This document shows, one piece after another, positions 23,101 through 36,064 of a DNA stretch of 64,000 bases. Both the position numbers and the translations under genes were made by a program. Below the pieces are notes generated by a model that saw only the letters and a list, made by a program, of their open reading frames with translations, ran no database searches and was not told the origin of the DNA. Origin of the DNA: Multifurca ochricompacta (Eukaryota > Basidiomycota > Agaricomycetes > Russulales > Russulaceae); assembly GCA_022496185.1 (NCBI GenBank), contig WTXG01000032.1, positions 124,001 to 188,000 on the forward strand. The letters run 5' to 3'. The first letter of the stretch is position 1; each line of letters opens with the position of its first letter.

Positions 23101-25379
23101 ATAAAAAATAAAAAGGGATGAGGGGGGAAAGAAAGACAGTTTAATGGGTGCGGGTGCGAAGAAAAAGTCGCTCGGTATAAGGTAAGGGAACGACGATGAT
23201 TGGATTTGAAGGGGAAGGGGGAGGGAAGGAACTGACTAGGACTAAGGACTAAGGGGGAGAGACGGGACGGGACGACGAGACAGACGGATAAGGGCCAGTG
23301 AGCAGTGAGCCCAGGTTCGGATAATCAGATATAGTAAAGTTTCCGGACGGAGAAGTTTGGTTTGGCAGCGCCCATGAGAAGGCGAAGGCGGCGAAGGCGA
23401 TTGGGTGTGTGGCAGGTTCACCCCTCGGAGCCTTTAGACAACCTTAAAGGTGAGGAAGGGGGGAAAGTGAGAGCCCAGAGGATGGCCTCACACCACCACC
23501 ACCCCCACCCCCCTCCACTCCCTCCCTCTGATCCCCCCCCTCCCCCCCCCCTCCCAATGTAAAGCGCCGGCCCGGGAAAAAAAAAAGGGAAATTTTCACA
23601 TCGCATCGAGTTGTGGTTCGACCACACCCGGACTTTGCCGCACGTATCGAGGGGGAGGGGAAGGGGGGTTTATTGGGGTTCTAGACCACCTTCGGAGGAG
23701 AGAGGGAAAGGGAAAAGGAAAAAAAACAAAAAAAAGGGAAAGGGACAGGTATAGATAATAGGTGTAGGTATATGGCACGCACGTACAACGACCCGTTTTC
23801 GGTTTCGAACGTTAGTTACATATTTGCCCCCCGTGTATTATTATTAGTTAACAAAGCAAATTAGATTGGTCTACTAGTAGTAGTAGTGGAGTGGACCGAT
23901 CAATAGATGGGTAAGATAGAATCTTTTGGACAATATTTGACAATGACATGTACATGACATGACACTAAGGATGGATGTGTCGGGTTGTGCCATGGGCGAA
24001 TCTCTTTTCGGTTACCAGAAGAGAGCCATGAGCAGCTGATTGTGTTCATGTTCATGAAACTGCCAAACCTGTCAAAGACAAAAACAAAACAAAAAATACA
24101 AAAAATATTATATATTGATTGTATGTAATGTAAACCGGGCAGGATTTATTACTACATATGGCTTACGCTTCTTATTGTGCCTCCTCCCCAAAAAGAAACG
24201 CCTCATATCTCCTCTCTCCCGAGATTTTTTAATTTTCTCGACACGTGGCTGGATAAAAGTCATAAAACTGACATGATTCCGTTCATCTCATGGATGAATC
24301 AAGCGACCAAGTATAAACGACGTAGATATAAAAAGATGGACGAGTACGTTGCGGAGCATCGGTTGTCAAACGGGGGCGAGCAAAGTCCGGCCGGCGGAAG
24401 AGAAATGAGTTCGTTCGTTATCATAGGAAGGAAGGAAGGAGTCACGAGCGGATTGAGGGAAATAAAATAAAAATAAATAAAAAAAGGGACCGGAATAGCG
24501 CCGAAGAATGTTCGCGCATCGGTATAAATGGAATGACGATGAAATCAGGAACTCGTCGGGCGTAGTTGTGGATATTAAATTTTTTTTGGTTTTGTTTTTT
24601 TTGTTGTTGTTTTTTTTTTGGTTGTTTTAATGATTGCTAGGGCTGGGCGCCGCTGCACCTAGGCGACGGTAGGGCTTTTGTTCCCGTGTGGTGGATGATA
24701 ATTAAAATTGAAATAAGAAATGAATAGGTAGATAAAAAGTGCCGTTTGAAAGGCCGGACAAGCAAGTTGCAAGAGATTTTTCGCGATCTGACTTGTCAGT
24801 CGAAGGGGTGGGGAGACAAGGGGGGGGGGTGGAGGGGGGTGTTGGAGTGGAGGTGGAGGATGGATACGGGGGAGAGTGTGGTGAGGGAGGGGGGTGGGAG
24901 GGTGGTGGGGGGGGGTAGTAGTAGGGATGTAACCGAACGAGGGTCGTGTGAACGGGCGGTAGATGGGATAGCCAAGTACCTGGATGAGCTAAGTAAGTGG
25001 ATAGCTGAGCGGATTCTGTCAAGGAAAGGATCAGGGGAGGCCGATAGCCAAAATCCTGGAGTGCACGAGGCAATGGAAAAGAGATCTAGGAGAAGAAGAT
25101 GTACATCGACGGCAGTTCGACGGCCCTGAAAAAGATGGGTTGGGTGTGTGCTAACTAACTAATTCGGTACTTGTCATGCCCACCCCCCCCACACGTAACC
25201 GACCGACTGAGACTGACGACTAGAACGAACGAACGACCCGCGACCCGCGGCCCGGAATGAGACACACATACACAACACACAAGTTTGCTTCCAATTTGAT
25301 GATGAGAGATAATATATATATTTTATTAATATATGTGCATATTTTTAATTATATATTTTTAAATTATTTCTAATATAAT

Positions 25380-25494
25380 TTTTTCTATTTCCCCTTTATC
25401 TCTATCTCTCTCTCACTCACTCACACTCATTCAACCTCTTCTTCCCCCCTTCCTACGCCTTCCTAAGCTTCCTTTTCCTTTTCCTGTCGCCTCT
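25380..25494 (+). promoter_or_regulatory. Pyrimidine-rich tract upstream of the gene at 25719
   Basis: A C/T-rich stretch on the coding strand with TATCTCTATCTCTCTCTC and CCTTTTCCTTTTCC begins about 340 bp before the start codon. CT-rich boxes upstream of transcription starts are common in filamentous-fungal promoters. The assignment is positional. Confidence 0.4.
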
Positions 25495-25527
25495 CGAAAT
25501 CGAAATCGAAATCGAAATCGAAATCGA
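25495..25527. repeat. (CGAAAT)n hexamer repeat
   Basis: Five and a half perfect copies of CGAAAT, located 190 bp upstream of the start codon at 25719. Confidence 0.9.
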
Positions 25528-25718
25528 GTTCATCACTCCCGTCCGGCCGTTTGCCCTTTTCCGTCCATGCCCAGAAGATCACTCATCACTCGTATCGCAG
25601 ATACAAATCCCGCTCCCTGTATATAAACTTCTCCTTTCATACTTTCCTTCCCCTCCTCCTCCCCTCTACAAGTAGACCTTCAAGTCAGAGGCCTCCCCCT
25701 CGCGCGCTTATTCTTTCC

Positions 25719-26754
25719 ATGCAACAATATAATCTTCGTCCCGTATCAGAGCTTTCCCGCTCACCCTCATCTCGCTCTTCCGCTTCCCCACAAAGTCACA
25801 ATATGAGCCCTCCTTCCTCCCATTTGCCCCCTATCCAACATTCTACCAACAGTACAGCCCAACCCTCCTCCCTTAGAAGGCCCATATCACCAAGCTCTCT
25901 TCCCCGTATGCTATTTTTTTTTTATTCTGTTTTTATTTTTGGTTCCGTTGCTTATCTTCCCCAACCCCCTCCCCCTCCTCCCCTAAACCCTTAGACCTTG
26001 ATGTTTCCAACGGTCAAGCCATGCCTCCCAGGATTTACCCACCACCACCCACCGGACATGAATTGATGCGTCTCTTTCCCCACAACCACCCGACCAACCC
26101 CTTTTCCTCAAACAGGGTTCTACGAGCTTATACTTCCGTCGCCAGGAGCACCAGTTCTTTGCTCAGGCCGGCAAAGAAATTATTCGCGTGCGTGTCGAGT
26201 CTGACTTTCCTCCGACTCCGAGCGGTCCGCGTACCACAAAAGGGAAAGAACCCGTATCAGTTCAGCATCCATGGCCCGCGCATTCTCATCCTCCTCCTCC
26301 CCCCGTTACTGTTCCCCCACAACCGCAACCGACGATGCAACCACCACCGGAGCATGGTTCACATGCTCCGACTCATATGCATTCACCTCCTCATCCCATT
26401 CCTCCATATCCACATCATCATCCGGACATCTCACGGGGCGCTCCAGGTTCTGGGGCAGTAGCGGCAGCGGCAGCAGCAGTAGCAGCACCCCCACCCCCAC
26501 CCCCACCTGGTTATGCACCGTCTCACCACCCGGCAACGATCGTACGCAATGCGCCTCCTCCGGTTAGTTATATTATTGCCTTGCTGCGCCGTACCTCAAA
26601 CTGATCAGTCTCGATCATTATCAACACGTACACACAGGTAGATCATCGTGTCGATGACATTCGCGAAGAGGACGATCAGTCGTGGCGTAGGCCCACGCCG
26701 CATGGAGAACGGCGTCGTGCAGGGAAGCACACGAGACGCGTGGTTGTGAAATAG
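25719..26754 (+). CDS. Conserved-looking protein of unknown function (HELM / FFAQAGKE motifs)
   Basis: Three exons: 25719-25905, 25995-26562, 26638-26754 (about 290 aa). The N-terminal 70 residues are Ser/Pro-rich (SELSRSPSSRSSASPQSHN). They are followed by PPPTGHELMRLFP and then YFRRQEHQFFAQAGKEIIRVRVESDFP, the one well-structured segment. I believe similar blocks occur in other mushroom-forming fungi, but I cannot name a domain. Next comes a His/Pro-rich low-complexity region with an Ala run and a Pro run, then a charged tail ending HTRRVVVK. Oddity: between HELMRLFP and the RRQEH block the frame shifts by one base with no usable GT donor. One extra C in the CCCC run at about 26074-26077 would restore an uninterrupted frame, and then all splice phases close. 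It is either an assembly error or a broken gene. Confidence 0.68.
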
Positions 26755-28076
26755 GTATATAATATTTTCTCATTCATTCGGAGTTAATTATTTTCCCCTT
26801 GCTTTCTCGATCATGCCGGCTGTTTCTTTTTTTTCTTTTTCGTCATTTGGCGCCTTTGCCTTTTTTTTTTTTTTTTCATTGATTGAGGGTCTTCCCCCTT
26901 CCCTATTACGTCCTTCTATATCAGCGCACAGCCACGATTCTGTTATATTCCTCCTTTGCTTTCTTATATAGATTTTTTTTTTCTTTTTTTTCATTGTTAC
27001 TCATAAGTGGTGGTGGTGGGATCTTCTGTCTCTCTCTACTATTGCTCGCTCGTGTACCGTACGTCACGTGTTGTTTGCGCCTACTCTGCCCATGCCCTGT
27101 GTGTGTGATTTTTGACTTGACTCAATATCCAAATCCAATATCAATATATCATACTCTCCCCGCATCCGTACATCGAATACCTGCGTCTAACAGCCAGACA
27201 CCTGGCACCTTCCCTTCCCTTCCCTTTCTCCTCCTGTATGTATGTATGTATGAATGCATGCATGCATGCATACACGTGTACACGTATATATCCGTGCGGA
27301 CATGTTCATTCAACTTTTTTTTATTTCTTTTGTGTGTGCTTCCTGCGGAACAACCCGTATAAGACCCGATGATGACGATGTTAATGATGTTTAATGATGA
27401 TCTGTGAGAGAGATGGGATAGTGGTGGTCTTTAAAGCCTCTATTACTTTTAATATATAATAATTTTCCCCCTTACCCATTACTACCAACTACAACTTACT
27501 TCCTACTATTATACACAACAAACCTTCCTTTCCTTTTTCCAATGGTCTTTCCTTCTTCTTCCCTTCCTTTACCCATTCCCGTATATCCCCCCCCCCCTTT
27601 CCTTTGACTCCTTTTGGGCCGCCCCCTTCATTTCTCATTTCCCTTCCCTTTCCCCCTTCCCCCCTCCCCTCCCTTCCTTACTTCCTTACTTACTTACACA
27701 TTTGTTTTTAGGCTTCAATTCCCAAAAAAAAAAAAAAAAATCAAAAAGTCTCTTGCTTCTCTGGAATTTTGGCCTTTTAAGGGATAGTAGTAGTAGAATA
27801 TTATAGATATCCGCGCGCGTTTTATTTTTTAATTTTTTTAAAAAAAAAGTCTGCAAAAGGTGCAGGGCAAGCTGCGTATATATTGGATCGTTCCGCTCCC
27901 TCTTGCCTTTAAAAAAGTAAAAAAAAGGGATGAAGGCCGAAGAAGAAATAGAAAAGTTATAGGGCGGTTGGGGTACAACTAAACTCTGCCTTTGTCGTCA
28001 TTCCAAAAAACATCTTATTTCCTTTCCTTTTTTTTTTAATTCTCGTTTTCGTTTTCTGGTTCTATATGCGCAGCTC

Positions 28077-28099
28077 GGGGGGGGGGGGGGGGGGGGGGG
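28077..28099. repeat. Poly-G run, about 23 bases
   Basis: The longest uninterrupted homopolymer noticed in the window, followed by TTGCAGG. Its exact length is unlikely to be reliable in an assembly. Confidence 0.9.
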
Positions 28100-28478
28100 T
28101 TGCAGGTTTCAATAATCATCATTTTTTTTATCTTCCCCTCCCCCCTACCCATTGACAATTCCTTATATCTATATATACCTATCTATCTTATCTCTCTTAA
28201 AAAAAAAAAAACACTTGGACTACTCTAAACTCCAAAGGAGGTACAATTCCTACGTTCGTCCCGCAACAACGAACCATTAATAAGCGGCAATCAAGTGAAG
28301 TTGTAACCAAAGCACCAAGGGGTTGTGGGCTTTTTTTTTTAATTTTTTTGATTCCGTCCCCCGCCCGCCCCCCCCTCTCTCCTCCGAAAGGAATAATCGA
28401 CGAGCGGCTGCGGGATTGGCTGGCTTAGAACCAGGCAGCAGATGATTTGATGATGATGATCTCCTTATGTGTGTACAT

Positions 28479-28500
28479 TACGTTACGTTACGTTACGTTT
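28479..28500. repeat. (TTACG)n microsatellite
   Basis: Four copies of TTACG followed by a T run; a short TTACGTTACC remnant lies 50 bp downstream. Confidence 0.85.
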
Positions 28501-29758
28501 TTTTTTTGGAGACTGTGTGACAAGTGACGCATGCGATTATCATATGTTACGTTACCACCATATGGTTCCTTGGAGTTACCAACTCCAAAACTCCACCCTT
28601 CCTTTACGCGATCAATGGGGGGAGGGAGGAGGGCAAGGGCAACACAACTTGGTTTTTTTTTTTTGTGGCACACACATAAAAAAAAAAAATAGATAAACAC
28701 CTACACATACACATAACACATACAACATACACAATACATAAATCCCCTTATTAGCGATACCAGCTCAGATCAAAAATAAAAATAAAAATAAAAATAAAGA
28801 TTAAATAAATAAAATAAATAAATAAAAACTGTTGGTCTGGTTTTTTTTTTTTTTTGAAAGAGCGGGCCACCTCAACTCGCGAGAAGGAAGAGAGTTGAAA
28901 TGAAAAACAAAATAAAAAGAAGAACCGCCGCGATTTAGATTTCTCCCCTCCCCCCTTGACGCTTAGCTTACACCGCTTACCGCTTAACTACTTTCCCCCC
29001 TTCACCCCCCTCCTTCTTTTCGCCACCTGGGCGAGTCATCGCCCATCGGGGAGGGGGGAGGCGGCACGGCAACAACAACAGGATAGGATAATGGGGTTGC
29101 GGCGCGGGGCCGAGCTTTATGCGATCGCTTATTCAATCTTTTTGTGTTCAGGGGTGCCGGGGGGGGGGAGGGGGCAAGGTGATGGTGGTAGTGGTGGTGG
29201 TAGTGGTGGTGGTGGTGGTGGAGGTTTCATCTTTGAATCTCACACATACATACATACACACACACACACATACACCTCCATCGCTCGATCGCTCGACTGT
29301 ATGTATGATGATGTTTAAAAGAAGAAAATGAAATTACCATGACCTGTATTCGTGATCGTTCCTGGATCCCCCCCCCCCCTCTCCCCCAATCTACCTTACT
29401 ACTACTACCTACTAGTACAAACCTATTATTATTCTTTTTGTTCTTTTTTTTTTGAAGATAAAATAAGTGTCGTTTTGACAAATTTTTTTGCTGGTTAGTC
29501 AGTCATACTCAGCGTTGGACTTTTCTTTTTTCTTTCTTTTTTTTTTTGGTTTGACGTGCGACGTGCGACATGTGTGTGTGACGCCACCTGTAGTACAAGT
29601 CGGTTAAAAACCAACTGAGGGGGGGGGTTGATATATTGACGATTGAAAATGTAATGACAGCACCCACTATTTATTTTTTTGTGATATGTGCACACGTGGG
29701 TGGCGGCGAGTCCATTTAATCAAAATTTTCCCATTTTGTAGGTGCATGGGTGCCGAAA

Positions 29759-29786
29759 GCAAGACAAGACAAGACAAGACAAGACA
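29759..29786. repeat. (ACAAG)n microsatellite
   Basis: About five copies of AAGAC/ACAAG. This is the reverse complement of the pentamer array at 10602-10632. Confidence 0.9.
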
Positions 29787-30786
29787 CTATAAATGAAGGG
29801 GGAAGGGGGAAGGGAAGGATTTATCCCCGCCCCCCTTTCCTTCATGATCACCTCCTTCGAGACATTGTCTCACACGTACGTACGAGTCATCGCTTAATGA
29901 TGAAGGGTCAAGAAAGCTGTCCGTCTGTCTTGTTTGTTATGTTTGTTATTTAAAAGGCCTACCACCCACCAAAACCCAATAAACAACAAAAAAAAAAAAA
30001 AAAACCATACACAATGGCGCCCGCACCTCTCATCTTTTTCGTTCTCCGAGCCGACCCGAGAGCCGCTCCAAGTAACTAAAACTAAAACTAAACTAAACTA
30101 TATATATATATACACGGTGGTTATTTTTATTTTTTTTTGTATTGGTTAATGAAGTTCGTTCAAAGAAAATAATGAATGATCGACCCCCCCCCCCCCACCC
30201 CTCCCATCTCATCATCATTGGGGGGGGGGGGGGGTGGCAACCATGCTGTCGAAAAATGACTTGGCAACCAAATAACGAAGGAAAAAAAAAGAAAAGGTTC
30301 CTCTCCTCTCTCTTTCTCTCACTCTTCACTTCCTCCGATCGTGTTGATCGCGTCGGTCTTCATTCTTATTTATTTGATATCTCTCTGTTGTGTGTGACAA
30401 ACTCCTTTTAAATTAAATTACTCGATGTGGCCAGACGGAGGGGAGGGGAGGGGAGGGGGCGGGAAACCTGGATGAGACATCCACCAGACAAGTAAGCCTG
30501 TATCCTGGTTCACAGTTGAATGCTCAATTTCCAAAGAGTTGCGATGCCGTCATTTTATGTATATATATATACTTTTTCATTCATCCCATTCATTTTATTT
30601 ATTTATTTACTTCCCGAATTGTACGTTTTTACGTCTTTTTTTTATTTTATTTTAATTTTTTTACAATTGATTTCTTATCTGCTCTTTTTCCTTTATTATT
30701 ATTATTTTTTTTAACCCCACTTAGCATTTAGCAACACTCTCTCCTCCGTCTCCCCCGTCTCTCTTCTATGCTGTGCCTTGTCTTGT

Positions 30787-30811
30787 CTACCCGTACCCGT
30801 ACCCGTACCCG
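30787..30811. repeat. (CCCGTA)n repeat
   Basis: About four copies of CCCGTA. The same hexamer theme recurs in the subterminal repeats of the hAT element near 52880-52900. Confidence 0.85.
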
Positions 30812-31299
30812 TCTGTCCCTTAAAAAAAAAAAAGTGAAAGTAAGCCGTATATTAAAAATACCCGTGCCGTCACCAACCAAACCACCAACCCCCGGACCAT
30901 CCACTCTAAGCGCCGCATCATCAAACTTCCAGATGGAGATTGAGATTGGGAGATGAAGATGGAGAATGGAGATGGAAACAAAAAAAAAAAGAAAAAAGAA
31001 AAAAATATCGCGGAGGGTCGTGGAGGGAGGGGGGTGGAGAGAGGGGAGGGGATTGTTCATCAAATCTAAGATCCTCCTCTCTTCCCCTATTTCTTCCAGT
31101 AGTTGGCCGTTACGACCACCAACGAGCCACGCCCAACGTTACGTAGAGGCTTGCTTTTGCTTGCGTGTACCGGTAAATACGGAAAAGGGAAAAACTTGTG
31201 GCTGGAAACAGAACAATTTCACATTCATTCTTCTCTCGATTGATCCTTCGATTGATCCTCTCACTAAGGGGGTTTACATGTAGTATTGTGTATGCGTGC

Positions 31300-31332
31300 G
31301 TGCGTTGCGTTGCGTTGCGTTGCGTTGCGTGC
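31300..31332. repeat. (GCGTT)n microsatellite
   Basis: About six copies of GCGTT framed by GCGTGC, within the large gene-free region. Confidence 0.85.
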
Positions 31333-34300
31333 GTTGATTTTATGTAGTTGTTGTCTGTCGATCACTCACTTGTCATTTTCATTTTTCATTTCATTCTCAC
31401 ACGTTCGTTCCAAACCAAAACAAGCCTGGCCTAGGCGTAACACCATAAGAACCAATTCATATTGTAAAAAAAGAAGCCCCGCGTGGCGTACACCTCGTGC
31501 AACTATAATGTGACACTCCCCCCCCCCCCACACCCCCTCCACCCCACACCCCCACCCTTTCAAGTCGCCGTTGCCGTTGCCCGTGTTTGGTGTGTCTCTC
31601 TGTGTGTATATGTGTATGTATGTATGATTGTCCCCCCTTAAAAGAAAACAAAAAAACATTTTTTTTTTTTTTACGAATTTTGGCCAAAATTGTGAACTTG
31701 CATACCCACATATACCCGTGTGAGCTTGAGAGGAACACGCCTTGGTACCACAAAAAAAAAAGATTATATATATATATATATATATCGAGATGTATGTACG
31801 TATGTTTAGTGGTAGCAGTTGAATTGGATTGGGTTCTATCCCCCGGAAAAGAAACAGGAGGGGGGCCCAGACGGCGTTAATGAAATGAAAGCGACAAAAG
31901 AAGGCAAAGGTGTGTGTGTGGGAAAGGAGGTTTGCGCGCGTCGAAGGTTAGAAGACAAGCAAGAGCGGGGTGGTGGTGTGTGTGTGTGTTGTTGTTGTTG
32001 TTGTTGTTGTGATAGTGATATTACAAAAGGGATGGATGGGGGATAGGCCAAAGCGGACATGAAATTAGCAACGAAAAAGAAGGAAGTTTTGAGAAGCGCG
32101 CGGAGTTTGGCCATTGCGCACACATTCATATTTCCGCCCCCCTCCCCCAGCGCCCTCGAGCCCTCCTTATCCGGTACCGTTTTTCATTGTTTCGTTCCTC
32201 TTCAGGGGTGGGGGTGGCTCCCCCCTTTACTTTGTATGACATACATACGTACATGGATACAGATACTATACATACACCGTCTAAGAAAGGAAAAAAAAAA
32301 AAGCGTTTTAGAAGCAGAAGCTATAGGTCTGGACAATGGAAAAAGGGGGTGCGCGGGGGGGGGGGAGTGTGGAGGGGAATCCCCCCCCTTTTTTCTTATG
32401 TATTATTATATTTAGAGTGTGTGGGGGGGGGTAAGCGTATTCCGTGCGTGCCTTTTTGGTACAGGGGTTGAGGATGGAATGTGTGTGTATGTGTGTGTGA
32501 TGTGGTCTGGGCGCGTCCCTCTCCCCCCCCCCTCTCCAACATGCTTTTTTTTTTATGAAATTTCAAGTCGAAGCGCTCCTGATCCTTGATGACGATAACG
32601 ACCAAAAAAAAAAAAAATCGAAAAATGAATTCGATGGTACTGGACATTGGGTATCGGGGGAAATACGATACGATATTGATATAATAGGAAGGCGCAAGGC
32701 GCAAAAGAGCGGATGCAAATGTGGAGAGATCAACTGCGCGCCTTTCATTAGTATTTGCCCCTGCCCCCAGCCCCCGCAATCGTCCTGCGCGCTGTCCATG
32801 GCTTTTAACTTTTTTTTTTTACGAATAAGGGGGGTTGAATGTGTGTGGGGGTCATGTGATGGTGATGATGATGGCTGTTTAGCACGCGCAAGTAAGTAGT
32901 ATTTTGGAGGATTCTAACAACAAGCATCCAGGCACCGGCGGCGAGCCACCCGCAACCCTTAATCATTAAAGAAAATCGCATATCTATAAAGCCTCCTCTC
33001 TCCTTCTCAATGTTGTTCTTAAAATAATATTACCCTGTTCATTTTAATAATAATAATAATAAGCAATCTATTAAGTGTGTCAAGTGATGGTTGCGTGCGA
33101 TCCTTCTTTGTTACTTACAACCTCAAAGAAGAGCTTTGAGGGAGAAAGTTAAAAAAGAACAGAAAAAGATATATGATATTTTCACGTTGATGTCCTAGTC
33201 CCAGTTCCAGCCGCCGGTCCATCGCTGGAACGCTAATGCTATACTTCCGTGAAACTGAAAGAATCCCCCCCCCCCGTTCTGGTCGGTCCGGTCTGTGAAA
33301 GGAATGTGCTGTGCTCGATGTGCTGACCCTGCAGGCCTAGTCCCCCCTAGCCCTATCATACGACTTTCCCGACCATCCCAACTTGGACGCGACGACCAAT
33401 GATTTTTTTAAATAATTGTCGCGCATCCCCTTCCCCGGGGACCGGGACCTGGTCTGGATCCAGGAGGGAAGGAAGGGGAGCGGTTTGTACGTTTGTACGC
33501 GTATGTGGCCTGTGTCTGTGCGATATCTCTCTACTCACTCTCTCCTCTCTCTCTCTAACACACACAAAATCTTTCTTTCCTTTTTTTTTTTGGTTTAGGG
33601 AGAGAGGTAGAGGAAGGAGTATGACATCCGAGTGGACGAAAATAAATAAATATAAAACGATTGGCGGTAGGCGGTAGGTAGAGGATAGATTAGATATAAA
33701 TCATCCTCCTCCTCCTCCTCCTCCTCCTCCGGGGCTATATTGCGCCACCCGCCGCGCCAAGATGCTGGGGTAGGGGGAGGGTAGATGTGTGGTGTATTTT
33801 TCCTTCCAACCAGTCGGCTGAGGCGGGGTTTTCTAATAAATCAAGTGGGTTAAGGACGGGGTTCGCGATCGAGATGGGGGGTAGGTGGGCCTAGCCCTAC
33901 ATGTACAGGAAGAGGAAGAAGATCAAGATCTACCTATCTGTCCTGTCTGGTCTGGTCCTGTCTCGGTCCTGTCTGTCCTGTGTTTGAGTTTCGGTGGTGG
34001 TTGAGCCCATCAGCATTGTTGGTATTGTTATTGTTGTTATCTTTTCATGCGTATGCTTGCCCGGGGCGCTACGATGATAGCTCAGGGCCAGGTGATGGTG
34101 GTAATCACCCACACCCACCGCAAAAGTTATTAGGGAACATCATCCATTGATAATCAGACCAACCAGCCAACCAGCCATCCGGCCATCCCATCCGGCCATA
34201 TACGGGTGAAGCAGCCGAGAGAAGACCATCGTGTAATCATTAACGGGCCGCCGCCTAGGATTCTTCTTCTTCGTCCCTTTCCTTTCCTTTTACCCTTTCT

Positions 34301-36064
34301 TTGTCTCTTTAAAGTTCGAGGAGATGCCCGTCGTGGTTGCAGGGTTGAAGGGAGGGAGGGGGGGGGGGTTTCTCTTCTATCTGGGTGGTCCTTTCCTTCT
34401 TTCATTTTTTTTTGTCCAGGAACACGCGCCTTGGGTGTACATTACACGGACGCGTACAACCCCATGATTTTTGCATAATTGCACTTGTGCCCGGTTGCTA
34501 TTCTTCGTCCCTCTCCCCTTTCCTTTCTATTTGTTTGTTCAAAAATGGGTGGGAGGTAATAACTAATGATAGCTTGTAATGGACTTGAACCCTCATTCTT
34601 ACACACCAAAAATTGTATAGTGAGTGGGGGAGAGAGTGTGTGTGTGAGGTTTAGTGTTGAACGTGTACGTTAGCCCATTATTTTATTTTATTTATTTTTA
34701 TCTTATGTTCTCGTCTCTTTCTTTCCTCCTCTTCCCCTTTTATTTTTATTTTTATTTTTATTTCTCGATTATAGACACCGAGGAGATCACCCGGTGATTC
34801 GGGGATAACAGGCGGTTGGACGAAGATGGTCCTTGTCAGAAATTACGCCAAGTGCACCAACCAAATAGGAACTTTTGGTCCAGGGGACAAAGGGGGGGGA
34901 GGGGAGGGAGGGAAATGGAGGGTGAGGGATGCTGCATGGCAAAAAATAGAAAATATTCAATCACGAAAGATATTCATACCCATAGGACAGGATAGGATAT
35001 GATAGGATAATACCAAATTGCATTGTCATTTGTCCTTCGCCTACGCTTATCCATGGCCATCGTCCTTTTGTCGTGGAGACTGGGTTGATAACTTGACTGA
35101 AAGTGGCGTTCCGCGGATGCAATAGTACAGCGACGTACGTATCTACGTATCTACTTGCTTTGTGTTCTGCATCCATAATGCATGTATGTTATTGTATGTA
35201 TGTATGTGACTGGAAGAACCCGCGCGGAATTCCCTTCCTGGGTTCTGGGAAGTGGAAGAGAGAGATCGCGGTCGGTCGCGGCTCATTTTTTCGTCCGACG
35301 TCTAGAGACGATCACGGAGATCTGCATCTGCACAAACGATAAATTTATCATTTGTCCATCGGTTCCCAAAAAGCAAAACAGTCATCTGAAACGAAAGAGC
35401 GGCGGCGCGCGCGTAAAAGAAGATATGATAAAGGCAGAGGCAGATGTGTTATATATGTGAAAGAAAGAGGTAGGTACTTGTATTTGTATAATGAAAACTT
35501 TTGCCGCGATGCGGCGTATCATCCAGATTCAGTTATCTACCAATTACGCCGCACCGAGAGAGACAGTGTGTGTTTTCTCGGTTACGAGTTTCCGCACGTC
35601 GCATCATTGTTATCACTCTTTGTGTGAGGTGAGAGAGAGAATAGAATGTACATCGTCGTCATCCATCCATGATCATACATCATACCATCGGTCATCGATA
35701 AGGGTACGGCACGGCAAAAGCCGAAATATCGGTGACGTGTGTACACATGTGTGTGCATGTGTGTATATCTATGCGTGTGTGCGTGAAGCGTGAGGCATGA
35801 GAGTTGAATGGGGGGGGGGGGGTGCATTAGGGGAAAGGGTGTGAGTGAGTGTATGCGTGGGTGTGCGTGGTGTGCATGACAGGTGCTACTGGTACTGGTA
35901 TTATCTGCGCTTTCTCCTTCCTCATTGTCTTTCTTGTTTTCCTGCTACCGTTGGCATCGTCAACAATATATACACAAATAACCCTATCTATATCCACTAT
36001 CCTTCGCGCCATCTTCCTATCCTTCTTAATCGCGGTGTCTATCTCATTCCTCAAAAAATTAAAA

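Larger units (their letters stand above)
20111..25718. other. 5.6-kb gene-free region, homopolymer and purine rich
   Basis: No supported gene. The + strand is dominated by G/A tracts (22430-22470, 23200-23290, 24810-24925) and very frequent A and T runs of 9-20 bases (20150, 20770, 20930, 22090, 24600). Poly-G runs occur at about 20990, 21033, 21362 and 22980. Around 25300-25380 there is an AT-rich patch, after which the + strand becomes C/T rich toward the next gene. Open frames in 22-25 kb are low-complexity by-products. Confidence 0.55.
26755..36064. other. 9.3-kb gene-free region of simple sequence
   Basis: The largest host spacer. I see no domain-bearing or splice-consistent coding sequence on either strand. 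It is packed with mononucleotide runs (poly-A, poly-T, poly-C, poly-G, some over 15 bases), penta- and hexanucleotide arrays, (GTT)n at about 31987-32010, (CTC)n at about 33702-33730, (AT)n at about 31765-31785 and G/A or C/T tracts. The last 300 bp before 36065 hold GTGTGT-rich sequence and the putative 5' leader of DCN1. A long transcript leader or non-coding RNA cannot be excluded. Confidence 0.55.

Noticed and set aside
25000..25130. Glu/Arg-rich open frame ending at 25129
   Set aside because: Built from G/A-rich tracts; composition explains the open frame and no conserved motif is seen.
34575..34600. GACTTGAACC, possible T-loop of a minus-strand tRNA
   Set aside because: The flanking bases do not form a T stem and no anticodon arm could be placed.
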